From NCBI GenBank assembly GCA_001899315.1, contig MOYA01000001.1, positions 62,001-126,000 of the forward strand: a stretch of 64,000 bases of DNA, written 5' to 3'. Within the stretch, counting starts at the first letter, position 1, and every line of letters starts with the position of its first letter. Origin of the DNA: Candidatus Obscuribacter phosphatis (lineage in GTDB: Bacteria; Cyanobacteriota; Vampirovibrionia; Obscuribacterales; Obscuribacteraceae). The notes beneath the pieces are model-generated. The model did no database searches. It had not been told where the DNA came from and saw only the letters and a program-made list of their open reading frames with translations. The position numbers and the translations under genes were made by a program. Shown here in pieces: positions 27,100 through 34,809 of this stretch.

Positions 27100-27314
27100 T
27101 CAGGCGTGCTCAACATCGGGTTTTGCTTTCGCCACTGCCGATCTTCGAGTTAATTACGCCTACAGCCATTTGATTTGCTTTCATATATGACGACAAATAA
27201 GCCGCAAGGCCTGTTTGAAGTTGGCTTCGCGATTTTACTTTTATTGGCGTTGACTAACCGGCCGATTCGGGCTCCGCTCGAATTGTCGTAATCACAAATA
27301 AAAGGAGCATGTAA

Positions 27315-27605
27315 ATGCAAAACAAACTATTCGTCCGCAATCTCTCTTTCAAGTGCACAGATTCTTCCTTGCAAGATCTTTTCACCCAGTATGGTGAAGT
27401 CACATCCGCTAAAGTGGCTGTGGATCGCGAAACTGGCAGAGGTCGCGGCTTTGGCTTTGTAGAAATGTCTACACAGAAACAAGCCGAAGACGCCATCAGA
27501 GGCCTGGAAGGCAGCGACTTCGAAGGAAGAGTGTTGCATGTGGCCATGTCTGAGCCTCGCGAAAAGAGAGGCGGCGGCGGACGCAGCGGCGGTGGACGCT
27601 GGTAA
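27315..27605 (+). CDS. RRM RNA-binding protein (cyanobacterial Rbp type)
   Basis: 96 residues: one RNA recognition motif with RNP2 (LFVRNL, residues 5-10) and RNP1 (RGFGFVEM, about 45-52), then a Gly/Arg-rich tail (EKRGGGGRSGGGRW). This is the design of cyanobacterial Rbp proteins, many of them cold-induced. It lies behind the desaturase with a 215-bp leader; aaggag at 27301-27306 precedes ATG 27315. A second RRM gene without the Gly tail is at 31.6 kb. It is probably an RNA chaperone or mRNA-localising protein. Confidence 0.93.
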   Translation: MQNKLFVRNLSFKCTDSSLQDLFTQYGEVTSAKVAVDRETGRGRGFGFVEMSTQKQAEDAIRGLEGSDFEGRVLHVAMSEPREKRGGGGRSGGGRW

Positions 27606-27618
27606 CAATTAGAGTGAG

Positions 27619-27639
27619 GACCGGGGCTTAGCCCCGGTC
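27619..27639 (+). terminator. Probable terminator after the first RRM gene
   Basis: A 9-bp GC-rich perfect stem (gaccggggc / gccccggtc) with a tta loop, 13 bp after the RRM stop. The following sequence (tccctcaatttt) has only a weak T-run, so termination efficiency is uncertain. Confidence 0.65.
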
Positions 27640-27677
27640 TCCCTCAATTTTCCACTTCTTACTAGTTAGAGGTCCGA

Positions 27678-28022
27678 ATGGTAAAAGCAGTCACTTTTGG
27701 CAAAAGAGAACGGGTTCGTTTTCTTGGCGGAGCCACAATCGCCGATTGGAAGCCGATTGAGGGCGCGGCAGTTTACGCTCTCACATATAAGCAGGATCCT
27801 TTAAATAGACCGCGTGCTCATACTGTTGTTTATTTCGGTGAGACTGCCGATCTGGCTTTGCCCGAAATGCAGAACGAACTGTCTAGATGGTGGCATGAAA
27901 ATAGCGGTGCCAAAGGTGAGCTATTTTTCTTCTATCATCCGATGCCTGGTTCTAATCGTTATGAGCGCAATTTGGTTAAAGAAAAGCTTGCCGCCGAGTA
28001 TCAACCCGACGGCAATGACTAA
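27678..28022 (+). CDS. Small protein with GIY-YIG-like features
   Basis: 114 residues. The pattern AVYALTYK then HTVVYFGETADLAL, a central helix with Trp residues (ELSRWWHEN), a strand LFFFYHPM and the closing NRYERNLVKEKLAAEYQPDGND parallels the GIY-YIG nuclease fold: the two Tyr-containing strands, then a terminal helix with Glu and a x-Y-x-P-x-x-N end. The usual central Arg/His pattern is not obvious (R-Y-E-R is a candidate), so catalysis is doubtful. It lies between two terminators, so it is a single-gene unit. Moderate confidence in the fold, none in the role. Confidence 0.55.
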   Translation: MVKAVTFGKRERVRFLGGATIADWKPIEGAAVYALTYKQDPLNRPRAHTVVYFGETADLALPEMQNELSRWWHENSGAKGELFFFYHPMPGSNRYERNLVKEKLAAEYQPDGND

Positions 28023-28034
28023 ATTAGCAATCAG

Positions 28035-28063
28035 AAAAAACCAGCTCTAAAGCTGGTTTTTTT
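28035..28063. terminator. Bidirectional intrinsic terminator
   Basis: Perfect stem aaaaaaccagct / agctggtttttt with loop ctaa, with A-run and T-run on the two sides. It serves both the GIY-YIG-like gene (+) and asd (-), which converge here. Confidence 0.93.
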
Positions 28064-28066
28064 GTT

Positions 28067-29242
28067 TTAAACGGCTGCCAGTCCAGCTTTCACCCGTCTA
28101 AAGACATAGCCTTCTTTCACTGCTAGTTCGGTGGCGAGCACCGCACCGCCGGCAGCGCCAAGTATGGCGTTGTGCGCCAAGGCCGTGAAGCGTACGCTCC
28201 CTAATTCAGTGGCAGTGGCGTTCGCCTCGGCTTCTTCAACTTCCAGTTGTCCGATTGTCACAGCCATGCCGCCGTCGCGCATAACATCAAGGCGGGGTTG
28301 CGGTCTATCCGGTTCGCTTTGAAAATAAATCTGCTTGGCTGGAGCGGAAGGAAGACCTTTGGCCGGCGACTTATTGGTGAAAGCCTCCCAGGCGGCTAGC
28401 ACAGCTTCTTTGTTCGGGGCTTTCTTGAACTGCACATTGACATAAGCGGTGTGACCATCGGCTACCGCAACGCGCACACACTTGGCTTTGATCTTTGGTG
28501 TGCTGGCGCTACTGATGCCGCTTTCAGACAGAGTGCCCCAAATCTTCAGCGGTTCAATTTCAGATTTAGCCTCTTCACCGGCAATATAGGGAATTACGTT
28601 TTCGACCATTTCGGGCCAGCCGGCGAAAGTCTTGCCCGCGCCTGAGATGGCTTGTTCAGAATGTACCAGGACTTTGACCGGCTCGAATTCTTTCAGAGCA
28701 GTCAGGGCGAGTACATAGCTCTGAATTGAGCAGTTACTTTTCACTATAATGGCGCCGCTTTCATAGCCTCTTACTTGTCTTTGTTTGCTGAGTACAGAGA
28801 GATGCTCGGCATTGGCTGCGGGGATCATCATAGGAACAAGCGGATCCATGCGGTAAGCCGAATTGCAAGAAGTAACAAAGACGCCTTTTTTGGCCAGGGC
28901 ATCTTCTAGTTTCAGCACTTCGGCTTTGTCCATGCTGACGGCGCAGAAAACTATATCGACTGCTTCGGTCACGGCATCGAGGTCGGCGGCGTCGACAACT
29001 TTGATTTTACCTATTGCTTCAGGCAGGCTGAAATCCATAAACCAACGGTCTTTGACTGCATCTTTATAGGCGACCCCGGCCGAAGATGCTGATGCCGCAA
29101 GGGTGGTCACTTCAAACCAGGGATGCTCTTTCAGCATACGAAGCAATTGTTGTCCGACCATGCCGGTGGCGCCCACAATGCCCACCTTGAGCTTATTTCC
29201 CACTAAGCTTTTGCTGTCCGAATTGACTCTTGCTATTTCCAC
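28067..29242 (-). CDS. asd: Aspartate-semialdehyde dehydrogenase
   Basis: 391 residues. The NADP motif VGIVGATGMVGQQLLRML (about 21-38) is followed by the active-site Cys in VKSNCSIQSY and by HSEQAISGAGKTF with the substrate-binding region. The sequence is closer to the archaeal/fungal ASADH group than to the E. coli group, judging from the SNCS-type active site and the AISGAG stretch. It converts aspartyl phosphate to aspartate semialdehyde, the branch point to lysine/diaminopimelate, threonine and methionine. About 17 extra residues precede the Rossmann fold. It converges on the GIY-YIG-like gene with a shared terminator. Confidence 0.92.
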   Translation of the reverse strand: MEIARVNSDSKSLVGNKLKVGIVGATGMVGQQLLRMLKEHPWFEVTTLAASASSAGVAYKDAVKDRWFMDFSLPEAIGKIKVVDAADLDAVTEAVDIVFCAVSMDKAEVLKLEDALAKKGVFVTSCNSAYRMDPLVPMMIPAANAEHLSVLSKQRQVRGYESGAIIVKSNCSIQSYVLALTALKEFEPVKVLVHSEQAISGAGKTFAGWPEMVENVIPYIAGEEAKSEIEPLKIWGTLSESGISSASTPKIKAKCVRVAVADGHTAYVNVQFKKAPNKEAVLAAWEAFTNKSPAKGLPSAPAKQIYFQSEPDRPQPRLDVMRDGGMAVTIGQLEVEEAEANATATELGSVRFTALAHNAILGAAGGAVLATELAVKEGYVFRRVKAGLAAV

Positions 29243-29348
29243 TTAACTGTCCTCACACCGGTTTGTCGTACGAACCCTCAATCATGACAGGCTCTGCGAG
29301 TATAACAGCCCCTAGCCCAGGTTCTTTACAATTTGCTCTGAATATTGC

Positions 29349-30233
29349 TCAAAATTTGCGTTTCTCTTGCAATTCCTCTGCAAAGACAAGGTTCTTTAGG
29401 GCATTTGCTGTTTTTTCATCTAGGTCTACCAGTATCTGCGGAGCCTGTTCTTGCGCAGCAAAATTGACTTTGGTCGGTAATTTATTGATAGTCTCCGGCT
29501 CAAGCTCTTGCTTGTAATAGCTTCTGTAAATGTCCTTAAAGAGACTGAGGGCGATCAAATAGCTGCCTGCCTGGCTGGGATGGTGATTATCCTCCTGATA
29601 GAGTTCGATCTTCTCCTTGCCCAATTGCGCATTTTTGAAATTTTCTCCCACCGGGATAATCGGCATGGCAATGCCATCGCCGGCTCCGGCGCTCTCTACT
29701 GCAACTTTGCTCAAAGACGAGAGCTGCTCCTGATTTTTTTGATCAGCCTTTTCGCCATAGTCTTGAAAGAAGAATATTTGAGCCGGACCTAGTCCCCTCG
29801 CCGCACGACGCTGGTTGGCACGTGAGAGAGCCTGGCGCAAAAGATAGAGATAGCGAGCAAATCGTTTTGGTTCTACGATAAGGTCGCTGGCTTCTTGTAG
29901 AACAACAATGTCGAAGTTGCCGCTTTCCACATCAAGCAGGGTGCGGGCTGTATGGTAGTGACTTTCCAGGGTCTCACCCGGATAAGCAACCATGATTGCC
30001 TCCACCGGTTTACCGGCGCAATAGAAAAATTCTCGCACCAGCCATGGTGAGAAGTTGATACAAGTCAGTGAATTACCCAAAAACAAAAGTTTGGGTTTGC
30101 TTTTATAGATTTTAGTTGGGGCAGGCTCAGAGACTTTGGGCGGGCTATCCAAACTAGCTTCTTGCCCGTTCTTGCTGCAGGAACTGAGGAGCAGCGAAGT
30201 GGATGCGATGATAAGAAGGAGCTTCTCTCTCAA
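29349..30233 (-). CDS. SGNH/GDSL-type hydrolase lipoprotein
   Basis: 294 residues. An N-terminal signal ends in a lipobox LLSSC (Cys about 19). SGNH block I is LLFLGNSLTC, with the nucleophile Ser in GNSLT; the C-terminal block with the catalytic Asp/His is EDNHHPSQAGSYL (DxxHP pattern). In between are VLQEAS and FFFQDYGEK. It should be an exported lipid-anchored esterase or O-acyl hydrolase. It starts 10 bp after the upstream secreted protein gene, so the two are an operon. Confidence 0.82.
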   Translation of the reverse strand: MREKLLLIIASTSLLLSSCSKNGQEASLDSPPKVSEPAPTKIYKSKPKLLFLGNSLTCINFSPWLVREFFYCAGKPVEAIMVAYPGETLESHYHTARTLLDVESGNFDIVVLQEASDLIVEPKRFARYLYLLRQALSRANQRRAARGLGPAQIFFFQDYGEKADQKNQEQLSSLSKVAVESAGAGDGIAMPIIPVGENFKNAQLGKEKIELYQEDNHHPSQAGSYLIALSLFKDIYRSYYKQELEPETINKLPTKVNFAAQEQAPQILVDLDEKTANALKNLVFAEELQEKRKF

Positions 30234-30243
30234 TCTCTTTCCT

Positions 30244-31170
30244 TTACTTTCCTGTTAGGGGCGGATGTTCCTTTAGGTATTGGGCGGCACCGTCTGAAAG
30301 TAAGTCTCGGTGCATGCGCCACTTGTCGCTGAAGAAAGATACCGCCACGCCTTCGTCTAATATGTGAGTGCCCAGCAGGTTGAGGGCGTCGCTGTCTGAA
30401 TTGAGACCTTCCATATAGATGATGCGGTTGCCTTCTTCTTTTTCTTTGAGGAGGCGACAGAAATATTGGAAGTTTGAATTTCGTAGGCGGGGCATGTGTC
30501 CGCCTACGATTACTATTTTGATTTTGTCGAAGTCTTTGCCGAGCTTTTGGCGCCAATTGCCCACTGTTTGGTCGATAATCGCCAATTGACTGCTTACAGC
30601 CAAGTAAGCATTTTGCAAGATATCACTGCGCAATGACCGGGTAAATTCCTGCAGCTCTTTGGCTGAAATCTCTTTTTGTGCCAAGGCTTTATCGATGAAA
30701 GAGAGGCAAGCATCGACCATCTTGTACTGACGATCTAGCTCTTTCATTGAAAGATCATGATCTTTCAATTCGCTTCTCGCCTTTTCAACCAGTGCTTTAA
30801 AATCCAAAAGCTTTTGTCTGGATAGCTCAATATTGGGTTCTTTATACAAAAGACAGTAAAGGGCAAGGGGAATATGGGCCACTGTTTTGAAGGTCGTGTA
30901 GCGGTCTTTGATATTGGCCACTTCTTCTCTTTGGCTGCCGTTCAATAGCACAAGTCGATCTGCATAGCAGAGAATCAAAGGGTTGGATGCCTCAATTTCA
31001 TGGCTGCGAGCCGCGGCATAGAACTCTCTAAACTTATTGTTGAGAGCTGAAAGTTGGCTTTGTTCTTCGGCTGCACTTGGCTTTTGCCAGCCGGTGCAAA
31101 GCATTGCAGTCAATAAAATTGACAAACACCAGCCATTTTTCTTGGAATTAGTATTCATAAAGGTAAGCAT
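30244..31170 (-). CDS. Exported protein of unknown function
   Basis: 308 residues. A signal-like N-terminus (NGWCLSILLTAMLCTGW, then SAAEE) suggests export. The remainder is mainly alpha-helical and charged to about residue 200, followed by an alpha/beta section: KIKIVIVGGHMPR, RNSNFQYFCRLL, RIIYMEGL, HILDEGVAVSFF. The pattern of strand-loop with GGHMPR and a later Glu recalls ChaN/EreA-like folds, but this is weak. The start is ATG 31170 or ATG 31158. It is the first gene of a pair with the SGNH lipoprotein, so it may act on the same envelope substrate. Confidence 0.6.
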   Translation of the reverse strand: MLTFMNTNSKKNGWCLSILLTAMLCTGWQKPSAAEEQSQLSALNNKFREFYAAARSHEIEASNPLILCYADRLVLLNGSQREEVANIKDRYTTFKTVAHIPLALYCLLYKEPNIELSRQKLLDFKALVEKARSELKDHDLSMKELDRQYKMVDACLSFIDKALAQKEISAKELQEFTRSLRSDILQNAYLAVSSQLAIIDQTVGNWRQKLGKDFDKIKIVIVGGHMPRLRNSNFQYFCRLLKEKEEGNRIIYMEGLNSDSDALNLLGTHILDEGVAVSFFSDKWRMHRDLLSDGAAQYLKEHPPLTGK

Positions 31171-31256
31171 ACACCTTGCCGTGGTCGGTTCCGGCTAATT
31201 TGCCTGGATAAATATGGGGGTGCTGACAGGACTAGACGACTGGTCTATTCTTGTAT

Positions 31257-31286
31257 TTGTCGGACCGATGAAATTCCCCATAATAA
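31257..31286 (+). promoter_or_regulatory. Candidate promoter of the 53-aa gene
   Basis: ttgtcg (31257-31262), an 18-bp spacer and taataa (31281-31286), 18 bp before the small gene's ATG. The fit to the sigma-70 consensus is moderate. Confidence 0.45.
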
Positions 31287-31304
31287 AGTTCAAGAGGTCA
31301 AGAA

Positions 31305-31466
31305 ATGTCTAATTCAGTAGAAGAGAAAAAAGAAGCCTGCGCTACCACCACCTGCAGTGGCGAAGCTCAGGGTAAGAAAGATTTGGAGACTAAGCTGGAA
31401 AAAGAAGCCTGCGCTTCAGCTCAAACAAAGGCAAGCGAAGTCAAAAAAGGCGGCTGTTGCGGCTAA
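31305..31466 (+). CDS. 53-residue Cys-containing small protein
   Basis: A short open frame with ATG 31305 and stop taa 31464-31466. The ribosome site agagg (31292-31296) is 8 bp upstream. The protein is rich in Lys, Glu and Ala, has five Cys, and carries an internal near-duplication: KKEACATTTC (about 8-17) and EKEACASAQ (about 32-40). It ends KKGGCCG. It has no signal peptide. The vicinal Cys pair followed by a terminal Gly resembles metal-transfer or redox tails (C-terminal CC pairs of MerA or some thioredoxin reductases), so a metal-binding or thiol-redox peptide is likely. No database family is recognised. Confidence 0.68.
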   Translation: MSNSVEEKKEACATTTCSGEAQGKKDLETKLEKEACASAQTKASEVKKGGCCG

Positions 31467-31518
31467 CAGCAATTAGCTAGCCGTTCATTCGTCCCTATAT
31501 CTTTACCGACCGACCCAT

Positions 31519-31577
31519 AGTCAACTGCCCCGGCCTGATTAATCATTTCTGACTAATTGGTTTCGGGGCGGTTGACT
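31519..31577. terminator. Long composite hairpin, possible bidirectional terminator
   Basis: A 14-bp stem (agtcaactgccccg / cggggcggttgact, one G-T pair) encloses a 31-base loop which itself holds an imperfect inner stem (attaatca / tgactaat). It sits between the converging 53-aa gene and the second RRM gene. There is no T-run, but the tail is AT-rich (acttaatta). Confidence 0.6.
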
Positions 31578-31612
31578 ACTTAATTATGCGTGCCTTAGAC
31601 AGTGCTGGAGAC

Positions 31613-31876
31613 TTATTTAGCAGCTTTAGGGCGAGCCATGCTTACAGACATTTCGCGACCAGCGAGAGCGCGGCCGTTGAAGTCTTTGATGGCTTGTTCT
31701 GCGGCTTCTTGGGATTGCATCTCAACAAAGCCAAAACCGCGTTTTTTGCCTGTAGCTTTGTCGGTAGGTATTGATACCGACACGACTTCGCCAGCTTGGG
31801 CAAATACTTCTTGCAATTCGGTTTCGGTGACTTTGAAGGAGAGGTTTCCAACGAAGAGCTTGGTTTGGTTGTTCAT
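31613..31876 (-). CDS. RRM RNA-binding protein, short form
   Basis: 87 residues from ATG 31876, where the protein starts MNNQTKLFVGNLSF; an upstream in-frame start at 31963 would add 29 residues that do not fit the family. The single RNA recognition motif has RNP2 LFVGNL and RNP1 KRGFGFVEM, and ends in ARPKAAK. Unlike the RRM gene at 27.3 kb it lacks a Gly-rich tail. It is a cyanobacterial Rbp-type protein, probably binding single-stranded RNA. It is a single gene, convergent with the 53-aa gene and divergent from the secreted pair. Confidence 0.92.
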   Translation of the reverse strand: MNNQTKLFVGNLSFKVTETELQEVFAQAGEVVSVSIPTDKATGKKRGFGFVEMQSQEAAEQAIKDFNGRALAGREMSVSMARPKAAK

Positions 31877-32058
31877 CTGATCTCGTAGCAATGTCCGGCA
31901 TCCTAACACTAACCTGATACCGGTAACCCAGAAATGCTGAGGGTTCGCCCGATAGTATCTCATAGTTATCTATAAAGTGCATAGTAGGTTGCCAAAAAGG
32001 CAGCAAGACCAAACGACTGCTAATATTTTGGCTGGCTGGGGCGCTCTGAGGGACTGCG

Positions 32059-32691
32059 GTGGCGATGAAACTTTTGCGTTTTTTGACAATTCTTTCAGCA
32101 ATTCTAATCTCTGCCGCTTATCTTTTTTCTACTCAAATTAGTGCTCAAATTAGTCCTCAAGAGAGTGCCCAGGCAAGAGCCATAAATAAAGTACAGGTTG
32201 AGCTTTCAGACTTGGCTTCTGCCCCCGGCGGTGCCGGCAGTAATGACAAGGTATCTTTGACACAGTTGCGGCCTTCGGTTTATCAACTAAAGATTGAGCA
32301 TCGGCGCGGTATCGGCTCGGCGACGCTGACTTTGCCCGAAAACCACTCCAAAGTTGAAATTTGGCTGCGCTTTGCTGATTTTGCCAGTCTTGAAAATCTC
32401 ACCCTGACCGGGCCGGTTTATAGAATGCACACAAGCTCCAGGCGTCATCCTTGGGTCTTGCTTGAGAAGAGAGTGGCAGGCGATAGTGCCGATTTAGAGA
32501 AGTCTCAAGAGAAAACTCAAGAGAAAACTCAAGAGAAGTTTCAGGCCACTTCGAAACGCTTGAAGTTGTGGCTTGCTTTTGAAAATAAAGATATATTGGT
32601 GAAAGTCCCGGCTTTGATACTAGAGCAGGCAGACAGCAAAGCAGATAGAGAGGCTTCGGTAAAGATTTCATGGATAGACGCTTATCGCTAG
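32059..32691 (+). CDS. Exported protein of unknown function (first of an overlapping pair)
   Basis: 210 residues. An N-terminal hydrophobic helix (LLRFLTILSAILISAAYLFS) is followed by a Gln/Ser-rich stretch, so the protein is secreted or anchored. The centre looks all-beta (SVYQLKIEHRRGIGSATLTL, KVEIWLRFADF, NLTLTGPVYRM). A 4-residue tandem repeat (QEKT in about three copies; 12-bp DNA unit near 32508-32540) precedes a last beta section ending in KISWIDAYR. The start is GTG 32059 or ATG 32065. The 3' end overlaps the next gene by 22 bp, so the pair is translated together. No family is recognised. Confidence 0.6.
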   Translation: MAMKLLRFLTILSAILISAAYLFSTQISAQISPQESAQARAINKVQVELSDLASAPGGAGSNDKVSLTQLRPSVYQLKIEHRRGIGSATLTLPENHSKVEIWLRFADFASLENLTLTGPVYRMHTSSRRHPWVLLEKRVAGDSADLEKSQEKTQEKTQEKFQATSKRLKLWLAFENKDILVKVPALILEQADSKADREASVKISWIDAYR

Positions 32692-33521
32692 CAAGTGCGG
32701 GGCTTTTGTCATTTTTTCTTTCGCTCTCGTCGGGCATCTCATCCGCCCTCGCTGACAATTTAGTTCAGGGCAAGAAAAGTCCTGGGACTGAGCCTCAGTC
32801 TTCTTTGTCAGTGCCCTTTTTGCTTGAGTATTTCGACCGCACTGGTCCTGATAAGAATGCCGATATAAGCGCTTTTCAGAAATTGATCGAAGGAAATAAG
32901 AGCGACAAATTTGTCTTTCTCTATCAGCCGGTTCTGACCAAGGAAGTAAGTCCAATAGCCTTCAGCCAGACCGTGGCGCGAAACGCTCTCACTCGTTTCA
33001 ACTTTTATCTTTCCGCTCCGCAGAACAGCGAACTTATGAAGGTCTATGCGGCAAAGTCGAACGCAAGAAAAAGTTTAGCCATGCTCGATGGAGTCGAATG
33101 TGCTGCAGATGCAGTTTCTTTCAACAAAGCTTTGAGCAAAGTTAGACAAGATGCCAAACAGAGTTTGCAATTGCAAGCTTGGCAGCGAAGCGACAAGCTG
33201 AAAATAAGATACCAAGCAGATTTTAAGAATAATTTTTCAGAGGGCGGGCGCTTGACTCTCTTCTTGGTCGACAAGATAGCTTTGCCGCAGGGGCTTACTT
33301 TGCCCGTGGTTGTTCAAGCCGAAGACCTAGGTTATTTCGCCCATGGACATAAAGGCCCGTCCGAGCGTGTTTTCGAGGTTGATGCCGCCGTATTGAAACG
33401 GCGCCGCAATGAACCAGCGCCACTGAGGGCGATACTGATCTTGCAAAATAATTTCAATTTTCAGATTCTAGGTTTAGCCGAAACCACAGTCGAGAAGCCT
33501 GCCTTCTCTAACTTATTTTAG
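32670..33521 (+). CDS. Exported protein of unknown function (second of the pair)
   Basis: 283 residues with a clear signal peptide (MDRRLSLASAGLLSFFLSLS, cleavage likely after SSALA). The mature part mixes alpha and beta: FLLEYFDRTGPDKNADISAFQKL, KFVFLYQPVL, LTLFLVDKIALPQGLTLPVVVQAEDLGYF, LRAILILQNNFNFQILGLAET. No domain is recognised. It overlaps the upstream secreted protein by 22 bp and the convergent epimerase gene by 9 bp. Coupled expression suggests a two-subunit envelope component; this is inference from layout only. Confidence 0.62.
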   Translation: MDRRLSLASAGLLSFFLSLSSGISSALADNLVQGKKSPGTEPQSSLSVPFLLEYFDRTGPDKNADISAFQKLIEGNKSDKFVFLYQPVLTKEVSPIAFSQTVARNALTRFNFYLSAPQNSELMKVYAAKSNARKSLAMLDGVECAADAVSFNKALSKVRQDAKQSLQLQAWQRSDKLKIRYQADFKNNFSEGGRLTLFLVDKIALPQGLTLPVVVQAEDLGYFAHGHKGPSERVFEVDAAVLKRRRNEPAPLRAILILQNNFNFQILGLAETTVEKPAFSNLF

Positions 33522-34562
33522 GCTTTGGGCTACTTCTAGATTTTTCTTCGACCAGTAATAGTCTCGGTGTTGTCTATAAAACTCAAGTGTTTTCGCCAGA
33601 CCATCTTCTAATGATGTGGTCGGCCTCCAGCCTACGATTTTTTCAATCTTGCTGATATCTGAATAGAAGTCGCCAGGCTCTTGGGCCTTACGCTCTGGTG
33701 AAAATTCAGCATATTCCCAATGACCTTGCTTGGCTACACTCACTATTGTTTTCACTAAATCAAGGAAGCTGACAGGAATATCAGAGCCGACGTTGAAGAT
33801 CTCGCCGTAGGCTGCCGGTGTGATGGCGGAGGCGATAATTGCCTCTACGCAATCGTCCACATAACAAAAATCTCTCAAAATACTGCCGTCGCCATAGACC
33901 TGAATTTTGTCGTCATCCATAGCCAGGCGTACAAACCAGTTGCAGACGCCGAAACGTGAATGCTTCATCTGTGACCGGGGTCCATAGATATTGCTCAATC
34001 TGAGCAATACAGAGCGCACCCCGTGCACATCGTTGTAAACCTTGATGATTTTCTCGGCAGTGAGATTAGAGATCTCATAGATGCCTTTTGGATTTGTCGG
34101 TGCTTCTTCATTGACCGGCAGTGACACTGACGCGCCGTACTGTCCTCGTGTACCTGTGTAAACGCAGATAGCAGTGGGATTGTGCTTGCGCAAAGCTTCC
34201 ATCAATATGGCCGTGCCGGTGATGTTAAATTCGATATCTGGAAAAGGATTGGACAGACTCATCAAATGGCAGACTTGTCCAGCCAAGTGGAAGACATAGT
34301 CTTGTCCGCGCACCAAATAGTTGACCGCCGACTTGTCGGTAATATCGCAGAAGTTAACTTTTACTCGGTCTTTGACCGGTGCCAGGTTGAATTCGTTGCC
34401 GCCGTAATCGGGAATCATGGAATCAAGGATTGTTACTTTGGCGCCCAAATTAGCCAGCCTGATAGCCAGGTTTGAACCAATAAAGCCCATACCGCCTGTA
34501 ATTAGTGCGGTTTTGCCTTTGAAGGCAGTTTCGATAGTCTGGGTCATTTTCTTAAATTCCAC
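33513..34562 (-). CDS. NAD-dependent sugar-nucleotide epimerase/dehydratase
   Basis: 349 residues of the extended SDR family. The NAD motif is GGMGFIGSNLAIRLA, then DITD, FHLAGQ, YTGTRGQYG (substrate Thr/Ser region), and RLSNIYGPRSQ, FCYVDDCVEAI. The catalytic YxxxK appears as YEISN: the Tyr is present but the Lys is Asn, followed by the usual L-x-A-E-K. The start is GTG 34562 or, better matching the family, ATG 34547. The divergent DegT aminotransferase and the GT2 gene lie next to it, so it probably makes or modifies an activated sugar for a surface glycan. Confidence 0.85.
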   Translation of the reverse strand: MEFKKMTQTIETAFKGKTALITGGMGFIGSNLAIRLANLGAKVTILDSMIPDYGGNEFNLAPVKDRVKVNFCDITDKSAVNYLVRGQDYVFHLAGQVCHLMSLSNPFPDIEFNITGTAILMEALRKHNPTAICVYTGTRGQYGASVSLPVNEEAPTNPKGIYEISNLTAEKIIKVYNDVHGVRSVLLRLSNIYGPRSQMKHSRFGVCNWFVRLAMDDDKIQVYGDGSILRDFCYVDDCVEAIIASAITPAAYGEIFNVGSDIPVSFLDLVKTIVSVAKQGHWEYAEFSPERKAQEPGDFYSDISKIEKIVGWRPTTSLEDGLAKTLEFYRQHRDYYWSKKNLEVAQSLK

Positions 34563-34809
34563 TTAGAATGCCGCATTACTAGATATATTTCGGCGCCAAG
34601 ATCTTAGCATGAGGCGGCATTTTGCCGGATTCAAAACCAGTCTCTCTTTAGATTTGATGCGCTTTTGCTTTGCTTCCTGCCTTCTGTTGCTCTTTCGATG
34701 GATTAATTTTGTCGTAACGGTTGTCAACTAAACCCCTCTTAATTCGCAATTGGCTCTTTTCTTCTAATATTAGGGTCAGTGTGACCAGTTTTAGTGAGAG
34801 GCGAGAAAG

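Noticed and set aside
31305-31466. RiPP precursor reading of the 53-aa gene (core GGCCG)
   Set aside because: No modifying enzyme (radical SAM, LanM, YcaO) or peptide ABC exporter lies near; a metal or redox peptide explains the Cys better.
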